Origin: Thermoguttaceae bacterium
GTDB taxonomy: Bacteria > Planctomycetota > Planctomycetia > Pirellulales > Thermoguttaceae
Reading direction: 5' to 3'
Assembly (NCBI GenBank): GCA_017436025.1
Contig: JAFSDX010000081.1
Location: 1-43,583 of the forward strand
Length of the DNA stretch: 43,583 bases
The number at the start of each line of letters is the position of its first letter. Positions within the stretch are counted from its first letter, which is position 1. The position numbers and the translations under genes were made by a program. Shown piece after piece: positions 23,546 to 30,444 of this stretch. The notes below the pieces were generated by a model. It was not told the origin of the DNA. It was given only the letters and a program-made list of their open reading frames with translations, and searched no databases.

Positions 23546-23630
23546 TCAATCCCCGAACGCTCGCGCGACGATTCCCTCGTCGCGAAACCGATCGAGAAAC
23601 GCGTCGCGCTCCGCTTCCGTCTCGAAGCGC
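23546..23630 (-). pseudogene. C-terminal gene remnant next to repeat copy 7
   Basis: Reads FETEAERDAFLDRFRDEGIV and ARAFGD before a TGA, about 27 coding-like codons. Upstream the same frame enters repeat copy 7 with no start codon. It precedes the small gene at 23515 by 30 bases. Not identified. Confidence 0.45.
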
Positions 23631-23708
23631 CGCCGGGCGCTCCGGGCCCGCGCTACCGCGCGAACTCGGTTTCGTCGCTCCCGATGGTCGCTAACGTATT
23701 CGCCCAAC
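23627..23708 (+). repeat. Dispersed structured repeat, copy 7
   Basis: Head GCGCCGCCGGGCGCTCCGGG, hairpin GCGCTACCGCGC, then CTCCCGATGGTCGCTAACG and TATTCGCCCAAC. Antisense to its neighbours; it supplies the last residues (VGRIR) and stop codon of the ParB-like gene. Confidence 0.9.
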
Positions 23709-24309
23709 TTTGTTCGCGCTCTTTTCCTCTTCGATTTCGACGCGAACGCCGTTCGAGGACGCGCCGCCGACGTCCGACGCGCTTTTTTCTTCTTCGCGAG
23801 TCGTTTCGCTCGACTTTAACGCGCCTTTCGCTCCGGAAGCGGTCGCGTCGAAGAATTCGTCGAGGTCGGGCGGCGCGAAAAACTCGACTTCGAACGGCTG
23901 AAAGTCGAAATTCAGCTCGCCCAACTCGATTTCGAGCGCGGCGAAGTCCCAAGTCGACTTTTCGGCGAGTTTATTGTCCAAAATCCGATACGCCTTGACG
24001 TCGTCCGGCGAAAGGTCGTCGGCGCGAACGCAAGGAACGGTCGCGAGCCCGAGCCGTTTCGCCGCTTTCAGTCGCGCGGCGCCGACGACGAGAACGCCGT
24101 TCGAATCGACGACAAGCGGCTGTTTGAATCCAAAACGGCGAATCGATTCCGCGATTCCGGCGACCGCCGCGTCGTTTTTGCGCAAGTTGCGCCCGCTAAG
24201 TTGGGTGAATCCGCAAGCGACCAACGGGAGCGACGCAACCGAGTTCGCGCGGTAGCGCGGGCCCGGAGCGCCCGGCGGCGCCGGCGAGCTTCAAGTTTTC
24301 AATCTTCAT
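23691..24309 (-). CDS. ParB-like nuclease-domain protein carrying a repeat at each end
   Basis: ParB/Spo0J-type protein, as commonly found next to phage terminases and methylases. The core reads NLRKNDAAVAGIAESIRRFG, then FKQPLVVDSNGVLVVGAARL, KAAKRLGLATVPCV and YRILDNKLAEKSTWDF, the typical ParB order. The native start seems to be ATG 24309 (MKIENLKL), after which repeat copy 8 (about 82 bases) intervenes. The core resumes at QLSGRNLRKND in another frame, so translation from that ATG would fail. An alternative TTG inside the repeat (24224) gives a 177-codon ORF. The C-terminus ends inside repeat copy 7. So the gene is either expressed from the repeat-borne start or inactive. Confidence 0.75.
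24200..24282 (-). repeat. Dispersed structured repeat, copy 8, inserted in the ParB-like gene
   Basis: Minus-strand reading: head GGCGCCGCCGGGCGCTCCGG, hairpin GCGCTACCGCGC, CTCCCGTTGGTCGCTTGCGG and CACCCAAC. It begins eight codons after the ParB-like ATG, in the sense orientation, and is not a multiple of three long. Confidence 0.9.
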
Positions 24310-24586
24310 AAAACGCCCCTATAGTAATATTGACAAAACGACGTCGAAAAGCCCGAAAAGCGCCGCGTCCTTTACCGCTAAGAAAAACGAAAACGCTCCC
24401 TTGCCTAGACGCCGCGACCGTTAAAGACGCCGTATTTTACCTAAACCAGCAACGCTTCAATAATCGCCGCGAAAAAGAAAAATATTCGCGTTTCGAGAAA
24501 AAATTTTCAAAAAGAGCTAAAATAAGCGGAGCTTATAAAGATTATTAGCAAACGCGCGATTCGGAGCCCCGAAACGGCCCGATTTG

Positions 24587-24625
24587 AACAAAATCCAACA
24601 AAATTTTAACAAACGAACAAACGCA
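24587..24625. repeat. Inverted repeat arm A of the candidate origin
   Basis: Nearly identical, as inverse complement, to 25278-25317, allowing two one-base length differences in A or T runs. Composed of AACAAA-type units. The two arms enclose about 650 bases with repeat copies 9 and 10. Confidence 0.8.
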
Positions 24626-24708
24626 ACAAAGGGCGACGCCCTTTAGTATTTTATTTTCTTTTATATTCTTTTATTTTATTTTGTTCATTTTTGCTGAAGT
24701 TGGGAACG

Positions 24709-24770
24709 CGCCCGCGACCGCGCGAACTCGGCTTCGCCGCTCCCGTTGGTCGGCCTCGTTTGCGCCCAAT
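24709..24770 (+). repeat. Dispersed structured repeat, copy 9 (short form)
   Basis: Shortened head CGCCCGCGACCGCGCGAACT followed by CTCCCGTTGGTCGG and TTTGCGCCCAAT. The following CGCCGACGCTTCCGC is shared with the sequence after copy 10, so a larger unit was duplicated. Confidence 0.8.
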
Positions 24771-25065
24771 TTCGGTTGAAACGCCGACGCTTCCGCCCGC
24801 GTCCGCTCCGACGAACCGCCCCCAAAATCGCCGCCGACCCCGGAAAAACGCGACTCAAACGCCGCTCGCGACCGTCGCCGAAGCGCCTTCTCGCCCCGGC
24901 GTCGCGTCGAAACCGGCGCGCAAACCGGGGGTCGACCGAAGCGCCAAATCGCCGGAACCGCCCCTATTCGCGTTTCTGACGCGAAGAAGGCGCCCTTCCC
25001 GACTCCCCAGCCGGAACGACGCCCAAACGCGCCTTAGAGGGCCAACGTCGCTCAAAATTCAAAAT

Positions 25066-25149
25066 CGCGCCCGCCGAAGGCGGTTTTATCCGAGCTGCCG
25101 CTCGAACTCGGTTTCCGCCTCCCGTTGGTCGGCGACGTTTACGCCCAAC
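25066..25149 (+). repeat. Dispersed structured repeat, copy 10 (variant with extra hairpin)
   Basis: Carries CCGCCGAAGGCGG as copy 1 does. Its main hairpin is GAGCTGCCGCTC, where both arms differ from the GCG/CGC arms of most copies and still pair. It continues with CTCCCGTTGGTCGGCGACG and TACGCCCAAC. Confidence 0.85.
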
Positions 25150-25277
25150 GCCGACGCGTTTGAGCCGAGCGGGCCGACGCCGACGCTTCCGCGTCCGAAC
25201 CGCCGCAAAATCCGCGTCGCGACGCGCGTTTGTTCGCGTTTGTTCGTTTTTGCTCCGTTTTGTTGGTTTTGCTCGTC

Positions 25278-25317
25278 GTTTGTTCGTTTTGTTAAAATTT
25301 GTTGGATTTTGTTCGGA
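25278..25317. repeat. Inverted repeat arm B of the candidate origin
   Basis: Inverse complement of 24587-24625. It belongs to a run of TTTGTTCG-like units from about 25225 to 25400. Confidence 0.8.
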
Positions 25318-25522
25318 ACAAAATTTAACAAAAATATTTTGTTCAAATTTGTTAAATTTTGTTAAAACCCGCCCGTTTTTTGCCGGATTTTGTTGAAATT
25401 TGCTCAAACCGCCCGCCCGATCGCGTCGACCGCCGAACTCCCCGCCGTCGACGCCAACGACAAAAACCCCCGAACGTTGTCCAACGCTCGGAGGTCGTCG
25501 ATCGTCAAATTCGCCGCGTCGC

Positions 25523-25756
25523 TTACTTCGCTTCGGCGCGAATCGCGTCCATCACCAGACGGCGAATCGTTTCGCCGAGCGGCGCGTCGGCGGCGTACCG
25601 CTTCACTTCGTCGAGTTCGCCGGGCTTCCAACGAATCGTCGTTCGCTCGGCCCGCGCTTCGCCCTCCGGAAGTTGCGGACGTCCGCCGCGATTGATCCAC
25701 TCGACGATATTTTTCTTCGCGCGTTTGCGAATCGCTTTTTCAATCGCTTCGTCCAT
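25523..25756 (-). CDS. Small ribbon-helix-helix-like protein
   Basis: A 77-residue basic protein. The N-terminal part (MDEAIEKAIRKRAKKNIVEW) is helical; the second half, RTTIRWKPGELDEVKRYAAD followed by GETIRRLVMDAI, has the beta-helix-helix pattern of CopG/MobC-like DNA-binding proteins. It could bind the adjacent repeat-rich region at 24.6-25.4 kb, for control of replication or of its own operon. It overlaps the preceding gene by 17 bases. Confidence 0.65.
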   Translation of the reverse strand: MDEAIEKAIRKRAKKNIVEWINRGGRPQLPEGEARAERTTIRWKPGELDEVKRYAADAPLGETIRRLVMDAIRAEAK

Positions 25757-25994
25757 TTTTCCAATCCTTTCCGAGCGTCGCGTCGGCCATCTCTTGGTTG
25801 GCGGCGCTCAACTCTTCGTAAATTTTCTCGAAGAAATCCGCGTCGAAGCGTTTCGAAATCCGACGTTTCCGCACTTCGACCAGCAAGTCGAAAACCCGTT
25901 TGCCGCCGGGCAAGTCGTCGCAAATCGCGCGATTGACGACCGTTCGGCCCGACGCGTTTTTCCCGTACCGTTCTCGCAATTCCGCAAAACCCAC
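25740..25994 (-). CDS. Small hypothetical protein
   Basis: An 84-residue, charged, helical protein (MGFAELRERYGKNASGRTVV, later FEKIYEELSAANQEMADATL). Not recognised. Preceded by AAAGGAGGAC within 10 bases of the ATG, a strong site. It overlaps the ribbon-helix-helix-like gene, so both come from the message that likely starts at the promoter at 26329-26356. Confidence 0.65.
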   Translation of the reverse strand: MGFAELRERYGKNASGRTVVNRAICDDLPGGKRVFDLLVEVRKRRISKRFDADFFEKIYEELSAANQEMADATLGKDWKNGRSD

Positions 25995-26066
25995 GGCGTC
26001 CTCCTTTCGTTTGAAAAATCCGCCCCCGACGCTTGCGCGCCGAGGGCTTCGTCGGCTAACCGAGCG

Positions 26067-26258
26067 TTATTCGAGTTTCTTCCACTTGCGACCGGCGTAG
26101 ACCGTCAAAAACTCGTCGTCCGTCTCGACGACCGAAAGCTCCGTCGTTTCGACGACTTGCAAACCTTTTTTGAAAGCCTCGCGAGCTTTTTCAAGGTCGC
26201 GCGTTTGGCGGGTTTTGCCGTCCGGCAAAGTAATAAAGAACCAGCGTTTAACTTCCAT
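26067..26258 (-). CDS. Small hypothetical protein, first gene after the promoter
   Basis: A 63-residue protein (MEVKRWFFITLPDGKTRQTR, LEKAREAFKKGLQVVETTEL). A beta-alpha-beta pattern is plausible, but no family is recognised. ATG 26258 has AGGAGAAACATA before it. It lies about 65 bases downstream of a good extended -10 promoter. Confidence 0.65.
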   Translation of the reverse strand: MEVKRWFFITLPDGKTRQTRDLEKAREAFKKGLQVVETTELSVVETDDEFLTVYAGRKWKKLE

Positions 26259-26328
26259 TATGTTTCTCCTAGATTGGGGAAAGAATGAAATTTTTAGTTA
26301 AAGGGGTCGCCCCCTACCGACTCTTATA

Positions 26329-26356
26329 TTATAACAGGTTTTTGTCAGACATCAAC
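26329..26356 (-). promoter_or_regulatory. Sigma-70-type promoter with extended -10 (leftward)
   Basis: Minus strand: TTGATG at 26356-26351, 16 bases, then TATAAT at 26334-26329, with TGT directly before it (extended -10). Transcription would start near 26322 and serve the three small genes to the left. Confidence 0.75.
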
Positions 26357-26402
26357 CCCGTTTAAAAATTTTTCCGGGTTTTGTTCGAGCGAGAACGACA
26401 AG

Positions 26403-26437
26403 AAAAACAAAACCGCCCCGACGCAACCGGAGCGGTT
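26403..26437 (-). terminator. Rho-independent terminator after the Gp37/Gp68 gene
   Basis: Arms AACCGC (26411-26416) and GCGGTT (26432-26437), with extra GC pairs inside, followed on the minus strand by TTTTGTTTTTCTTG. It lies 36 bases after the stop of the gene at 26473 and ends the lower-GC cassette. Confidence 0.75.
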
Positions 26438-26472
26438 AAAAAGAAGGCGCTATCGGAGTTCCGCGGTTCGTT

Positions 26473-27219
26473 TCAACGCCAAAACGAACGCTCGGCGTCG
26501 GCGCGCACGACGTCGGGAAACTCGTCCCAAGTTCGACCGTCGAGAAGTCGCCCGTTTCGTTTTTTGATCGGGCCGCCCCACTGCTTAAAAAAGAACTTGA
26601 CGTTTTGCTTAACGCAAAGGTCGCGAATCGCCGCGGCCCAATCTCGCTCCATCGGACGCGCTCCCGGCCCGGACTCGCCGCCGACGATCGCCCAATCGAT
26701 TCCGCTAAGGTCGACGTCGCCCAACGGCCCCAAAAGCGGTTCGAACGAAACGAACTTCAACGCCGCGCCGGTCGAGCGCAACCGTTCGATTCGGTCGAGC
26801 CGTTTCGCGCTCTCGACGGTAACGCCCATCCAGACGTTCGGTCGCCAATCGAGCGCCCCGCTTCGGTCGAGTTCGAGCAAACGGTCGGCGCGCTTGGTCA
26901 AAATTTGAAAGGTATGACGCGGCGTTCTCCGCATCACGTCGAAAACGCGCTTCAAAAACTCGACCGGAATCTCTTCGTGAAAAAGATCGCTCATCGAGTT
27001 GACAAAGATCATTCGCGGCTTGCGCCAAGTCGTCGGCAGGTCGAGCGCGCTTTCGTGCGTTCGGACGGCGAACCCGTCCCGATAGTTGGCGACGCCCATC
27101 GCTTGAAGCCGCGCCGCCATTCGCTCCGCGTAACAGTGGGCGCACCCTTCGCTGACTTTGGAACACCCGGTAACCGGATTCCAAGTCGCCTCCGTCCATT
27201 CGATTTTCGTTTCGGTCAC
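26473..27219 (-). CDS. Phage Gp37/Gp68 family protein (DUF5131), three-Cys motif
   Basis: A 248-residue protein starting at GTG 27219 behind GAGGAGCTAAC. The family signature is clear: IEWTEATWNPVTGCSKVSEG, with three cysteines in GCSKVSEGCAHCYAE, then PRMIFVNSMSDLFHEEIP, FQILTKRADRLLEL, VWMGVTVES, and the end motif VGGESGPGARPMERDW with FFFKQWGG. It resembles a radical SAM barrel with a modified cluster motif. Its partner TcmP is encoded directly upstream (two-base gap), as is usual. The biochemical activity is not established; a nucleic-acid modification or defence role has been suggested for such pairs. Recognition is strong, function is open. Confidence 0.9.
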   Translation of the reverse strand: MTETKIEWTEATWNPVTGCSKVSEGCAHCYAERMAARLQAMGVANYRDGFAVRTHESALDLPTTWRKPRMIFVNSMSDLFHEEIPVEFLKRVFDVMRRTPRHTFQILTKRADRLLELDRSGALDWRPNVWMGVTVESAKRLDRIERLRSTGAALKFVSFEPLLGPLGDVDLSGIDWAIVGGESGPGARPMERDWAAAIRDLCVKQNVKFFFKQWGGPIKKRNGRLLDGRTWDEFPDVVRADAERSFWR

Positions 27220-27220
27220 G

Positions 27221-28381
27221 TTAGCTCCTCAAAACGCGGATACGTCGATCGCCTGTTTTATAGTATTTGTAATCAAGATAAAAAGTTCCCGCTTTAACCT
27301 TATTTACGAGCGGTTCAATCTTGATTAAATTATCATTACACAAATTCTCTAAAATTTTTTTCGCAACGACAGTAGCAACGCCATTAAGCAAAGCAAATCT
27401 ATAAATTTGTAAATTATCCGGTTGATTTTCTTTGATAAAATCCAATAATTCCGCTTTAAACTCTTGCCATTTCACAGGAACAGAAAGCTCTGGAAATAAA
27501 GGCAAATCTCTGTCGTCGTTTATATTAAAGTTCGCTTCGCCCGCGCTTCCGTCTAACTTCCAAGCGACGTCGAGAAATTTCTGCAATCCCAGCAAGTTCT
27601 TTGTGCCAAAAATTACGCCGTTAATATTCCCATTTTGGCTTTTCAAAGAAAAAGGCGCGAAATGATAATTCGGTTCGTTTATCGCTTGCGAAAACGTTCG
27701 ACAAACGTACCGATGAACCTGCGAAGAGTCAAGTTCCTCTACTTCGCTCGGATTCACCGGAATATAATTGGTTATCGTCCCTTTGTTTTTTGAACTTTCG
27801 CGAGCAAACCGAAAAACAGCGCTGGACGAAACAAAAAAGATTAAGTCGACTGCGGGAAATTTCGCAATCTCTTTTAAAAGCTCAACGGTTACTTCTTTAA
27901 AACCGTATTGATCCAGTAGCAAAAAACACGCCGTCGACGGCGATTTCAATGTACGCGCATATTCTTTAAACACCTCTTGGAACGGTCGGTTTTCAACGCG
28001 ATGTTTTACATTTTGTGCAAACAGTTTACACCCTTGGGCACAATCTTCGCCTTTACGTTTTAAATTTTCCCTCAATTCCTCGTAAGTTTTGGGATTGTAG
28101 TCGTTAAATAATAAATAAGACTTCGTTCCGTTCCAAACGTTCTCGGAACTAGCGAAAAATTTTCTAAACTCGTCGAGGATAATTAACGGCGACCCTTCTT
28201 CCCCTTTCGCATCTTGACCTTTACCCGAAAACAAATCGGCGACAAAAACACTTTGGAAGGCTCGCGGCCTCTTGGCTAAGAAAACCGGAATCCATTCCCG
28301 AAAATACAGACGTATAATCTGTAACTTCAGTTTCGTTTCTTCATCGAAACCGTCAAATAATTTATCGGCTTTCTTTCCCAT
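27221..28381 (-). CDS. tcmP: Three-Cys-motif partner protein TcmP
   Basis: A 386-residue protein. The family core is visible: KLQIIRLYFREWIPVF near residue 20, VFVADLFSGKG (a methyltransferase-like glycine-rich turn) near 50, FLLLDQYGFKEVTVELL near 150, and VDLIFFVSSSAVFRFA. A winged-helix-like C-terminus (YRFALLNGVATVVAKKILEN) follows. TcmP is defined by its constant pairing with the Gp37/Gp68 three-Cys protein, seen here. Base composition is clearly more A+T-rich than the genes on both sides, including many AAA, AAT and TTT codons, pointing to recent arrival. Confidence 0.9.
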   Translation of the reverse strand: MGKKADKLFDGFDEETKLKLQIIRLYFREWIPVFLAKRPRAFQSVFVADLFSGKGQDAKGEEGSPLIILDEFRKFFASSENVWNGTKSYLLFNDYNPKTYEELRENLKRKGEDCAQGCKLFAQNVKHRVENRPFQEVFKEYARTLKSPSTACFLLLDQYGFKEVTVELLKEIAKFPAVDLIFFVSSSAVFRFARESSKNKGTITNYIPVNPSEVEELDSSQVHRYVCRTFSQAINEPNYHFAPFSLKSQNGNINGVIFGTKNLLGLQKFLDVAWKLDGSAGEANFNINDDRDLPLFPELSVPVKWQEFKAELLDFIKENQPDNLQIYRFALLNGVATVVAKKILENLCNDNLIKIEPLVNKVKAGTFYLDYKYYKTGDRRIRVLRS

Positions 28382-28570
28382 ATTCCACTGTTGTTTTAGG
28401 TTAATCCGCGCCGCAAAGTGGCAGCTCTGCGGAGCGGAAGGCGATGGTTAAAGGTTAATCGAAACGCCGAACGAGTTCGTCGGCGACGGCTTGCGTTGTC
28501 GCGGTTTGAAGAATCAAGTCAAAAATTTTTCCGGGGGTTTATTCGGACAAGAACAGCAAGGAATATTCTA

Positions 28571-29503
28571 TTATCCCCAAGTATATGTTCCAATTCTTAC
28601 TGTTCCTTGGTTATTGCCACCGTCTTCGAGTTCGTCGGCAACATCGTAACCGAGCGCGTTAATTTCAACCATTCCCTTGTTGCCAAACGGATCAACAAGC
28701 CTCTTTTCTTCCAGTTCCTTCAATGCGGCGCAAGCCTTCGCTTTCTCTCGGCTAGTCGTTTGTGGGTAATCGAAGCCTGAACAAACGACATAAGATCCAG
28801 CGCGGGAAACACTGATAATTGCGCGCCCGTTGGATTTATCCGACGCAAGGGCTGACAAGAGTAAACGAGCAACAGACGACAAGCCGTTGGCGATTTCCTT
28901 AGGCGTTGGCTCACAAGAAGGCAACGCAGGTTGGTTGACTGGCAAGGTGTTACTTGCTGCTGTGGGCAAAGCGGCTTTCAAGGCTTCAAGTTCGCTGTTA
29001 GTAATAAGCGTGTACGTATGATCTAAATCGGAAACCGGGTTTCGGTAAACCGTGTTCTCGTTATCGAGGATTTTTCTTATTTCCCCAATAAATTTTTCCA
29101 TATGCAAATGTGAATCAACGTACTCATTGACGTGATACCCCGAAATATCAAACGGAAGCCCTTTACGCGTCGCCGACGAAATCATAATGAGATTTTTACG
29201 ATACGCCATAGCCACGCCTAATTCAAACATAACGTTGCCGTTATAAAGAGGACGCTCGTTGTCGTTAGCGTCGTAGCCGATTGTTGAAACGTCCGCGATT
29301 ACAAAATCGGCGGCAATAATTTCCGGGATAATTTTTGATAAAATTCCAATTTGATTTCTGTTTTCCAACGGGGCGACAAACCGGTATTTTCGTCCGAGTT
29401 TCTTTTTAAAACTCTCATACACTTCTAAAAACGGCGTTGAATACTGCATAATCCAAAAAATGGACTTCTTTTCCGCTTTCGCAGTTTGGGCGGTTTTTGC
29501 CAT
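28571..29503 (-). CDS. Nucleoside deoxyribosyltransferase/TIR-like protein, possible immunity effector
   Basis: A 310-residue protein. Residues about 10-125 form a Rossmann-like domain: IFWIMQYSTPFLEVYESFKK at the start, IIPEIIAADFVIADVSTIGY, and the key YNGNVMFELGVAMAYRKNLI with the NVxxELG pattern of nucleoside 2-deoxyribosyltransferases and related TIR-like NAD-cleaving effectors. The conserved Glu of that motif is present. Residues about 200-310 look like a second, helical DNA- or ligand-binding domain (AKACAALKELEEKRLVDPFG). No membrane segments. It lies between tcmP and the repressor in the A+T-richer cassette, a common site for superinfection immunity genes. The fold is well supported; the role is inference. 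Confidence 0.7.
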   Translation of the reverse strand: MAKTAQTAKAEKKSIFWIMQYSTPFLEVYESFKKKLGRKYRFVAPLENRNQIGILSKIIPEIIAADFVIADVSTIGYDANDNERPLYNGNVMFELGVAMAYRKNLIMISSATRKGLPFDISGYHVNEYVDSHLHMEKFIGEIRKILDNENTVYRNPVSDLDHTYTLITNSELEALKAALPTAASNTLPVNQPALPSCEPTPKEIANGLSSVARLLLSALASDKSNGRAIISVSRAGSYVVCSGFDYPQTTSREKAKACAALKELEEKRLVDPFGNKGMVEINALGYDVADELEDGGNNQGTVRIGTYTWG

Positions 29504-29588
29504 TTGCGACTCCTAGCGTTTCTTGTCGCGATGTGGTGTTGCGAGAGAAACGCGTGTTTAAAGGTTGAGGTTAAATTAAGGTTGGGGT

Positions 29589-30023
29589 TTAAGACGGTTG
29601 ATTATCTCCGACGTCGCCGTCGACGCTAGAAGCGTCAGCGACCTCGTCGAGACATTTTTTTAAATGTTTGGCGTTCTGGTCTATCAGGAACGAGCAAAAG
29701 CCGAGAACGTCGGTTTGAAGTTCCGGCGACAATTCGCGGAATTTTTCGAGCAGGTACTGCTCGGCGATGGCGCGTTTGCTCTTTGCGGTTTCTTCGGCGG
29801 CTTCGGTTTGCTTGGCGAACATCTCGCCTTGACCGGAGCGGAGCCAATCGGCATTGCAATCAAACGATTGTGCAATCAATAAGTAGGCGTAGTCAGGAAC
29901 TTCTCGCGCGCCGCTTTCCCAAGCTGTTATCGTTTGTTGTTTTCGGCCAATTTTTTCTGCAAATACTGTTTGGCTTAAATTTAAAGCAGTTCGTAAGGCT
30001 TTAATACGTTTGGCGATTGTCAT
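29589..30023 (-). CDS. CI-like XRE-family repressor
   Basis: A 144-residue protein from the ATG at 30023, with AAAGGAAAGAGAAA before it. Residues 1-60 are a classic XRE helix-turn-helix: MTIAKRIKALRTALNLSQTV, then FAEKIGRKQQTITAWESGAR, and DWLRSGQGEMF. The C-terminal half is charged and helical and has no LexA-like peptidase motif, so induction by RecA cleavage is not expected. A longer ORF to 30461 exists but lacks a good start. It faces a divergent promoter region (30054-30145), as in lambdoid control regions, so it probably maintains lysogeny. Confidence 0.85.
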   Translation of the reverse strand: MTIAKRIKALRTALNLSQTVFAEKIGRKQQTITAWESGAREVPDYAYLLIAQSFDCNADWLRSGQGEMFAKQTEAAEETAKSKRAIAEQYLLEKFRELSPELQTDVLGFCSFLIDQNAKHLKKCLDEVADASSVDGDVGDNQPS

Positions 30024-30053
30024 TTTTCTCTTTCCTTTCTCTCTGCCTCTTAA

Positions 30054-30081
30054 AGTATAACAAAAATACGCGTTACCACAA
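30054..30081 (-). promoter_or_regulatory. Repressor promoter (leftward), extended -10
   Basis: Minus strand: TTGTGG at 30081-30076, 16 bases, TATACT at 30059-30054, with TGT just before it. Start of transcription about 30047, 24 bases from the repressor ATG. The overlapping GTTACC and GGTAA half-sites (30073-30092) are candidate operator halves. Confidence 0.7.
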
Positions 30082-30117
30082 GACGGGTAAAACAACAAAA
30101 TTTTATATGTTTTGCGG

Positions 30118-30145
30118 TTAACAGATACTCTTTTCCGGGTATATT
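30118..30145 (+). promoter_or_regulatory. Rightward promoter opposite the repressor
   Basis: TTAACA at 30118-30123, 16 bases, TATATT at 30140-30145; start of transcription near 30152. The message then begins with the large hairpin at 30159-30260. GCGGTTAACAG over the -35 is palindromic at GTTAAC and may be an operator. Confidence 0.65.
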
Positions 30146-30158
30146 GATAATCAAAGAA

Positions 30159-30260
30159 GAGAGCCGCGACCGACAAAATTTTGAAAATCCACGCGATTCC
30201 GGGTTTTCGAGATTGCCCGTAGTTGAGTGGTGTCTGCGAAGGGCTTGGGTCGCGGCTCTC
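30159..30260 (+). ncRNA. Structured leader or small RNA closed by a perfect 13-bp stem
   Basis: GAGAGCCGCGACC (30159-30171) pairs perfectly with GGTCGCGGCTCTC (30248-30260). The 76 bases between contain further pairing, for example CCGGG with CCCG around TTTTCGAGATTG. It starts a few bases after the predicted transcription start and ends 18 bases before the next gene, so it is either a 5' leader control element or a separate small RNA. No known family is recognised. Confidence 0.55.
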
Positions 30261-30278
30261 GATATTGAAAGGGTTGAT

Positions 30279-30416
30279 ATGAAAAACGAACAGTCTTTCC
30301 AATATATGTGCAGTCAGCTTAACGACGTTTCGCTCGAGCTGGTTTGTATGATCGTTAGTTTCGCGCTTACGATGCAACGGCGATTCAACGAAAACTCCTC
30401 GTCGAAAGCGCAATAA
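30279..30416 (+). CDS. Small hypothetical protein, first rightward gene
   Basis: A 45-residue protein, MKNEQSFQYMCSQLNDVSLE, followed by a moderately hydrophobic middle (LVCMIVSFALTM) and a polar end. ATG 30279 has AAAGGG eight bases before it. It occupies the place of a Cro-like gene, but shows no helix-turn-helix. A short membrane-associated peptide is possible. A longer frame beginning at 30144 would run through the leader hairpin and is not preferred. Confidence 0.5.
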   Translation: MKNEQSFQYMCSQLNDVSLELVCMIVSFALTMQRRFNENSSSKAQ

Positions 30417-30444
30417 CCGCAAATAAACCAAGAGAGAACCCCTA

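Larger units (their letters stand above)
24310..25522. other. 1.2-kb non-coding region with iteron-like tracts: candidate origin
   Basis: No convincing gene. It contains A+T tracts at about 24470-24700 (including several TTTTATT runs at 24650-24685) and many TTTGTT/AACAAA units at about 24585-24640 and 25225-25400. These two clusters are inverted copies of each other: AACAAAATCCAACAAA at 24588 onward matches the complement of 25278-25317 over nearly 40 bases. Repeat copies 9 and 10 lie between them. Iterons plus an A+T-rich patch in a gene-free stretch are typical of a replication origin, but no initiator gene adjoins it. Several long ORFs across it lack codon bias and ribosome sites. Confidence 0.55.

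Noticed and set aside
24330..24548. Plus-strand ORF of 72 codons (MTKRRRKARKAPRPLPLRKT)
   Set aside because: It is alone on the plus strand in this part, has no ribosome site, and its Lys/Arg bias follows the local A-rich sequence.
19141..25149. CRISPR array
   Set aside because: The repeats are irregularly spaced, occur on both strands, are about 60-115 bp and have no spacer-sized intervals; no cas gene is present.
24691..25407. Long ORFs on both strands through the candidate origin
   Set aside because: Composition is Arg/Pro- or Lys/Asn-rich without structure, no ribosome sites, and the frames run through two repeat copies and the iteron tracts.
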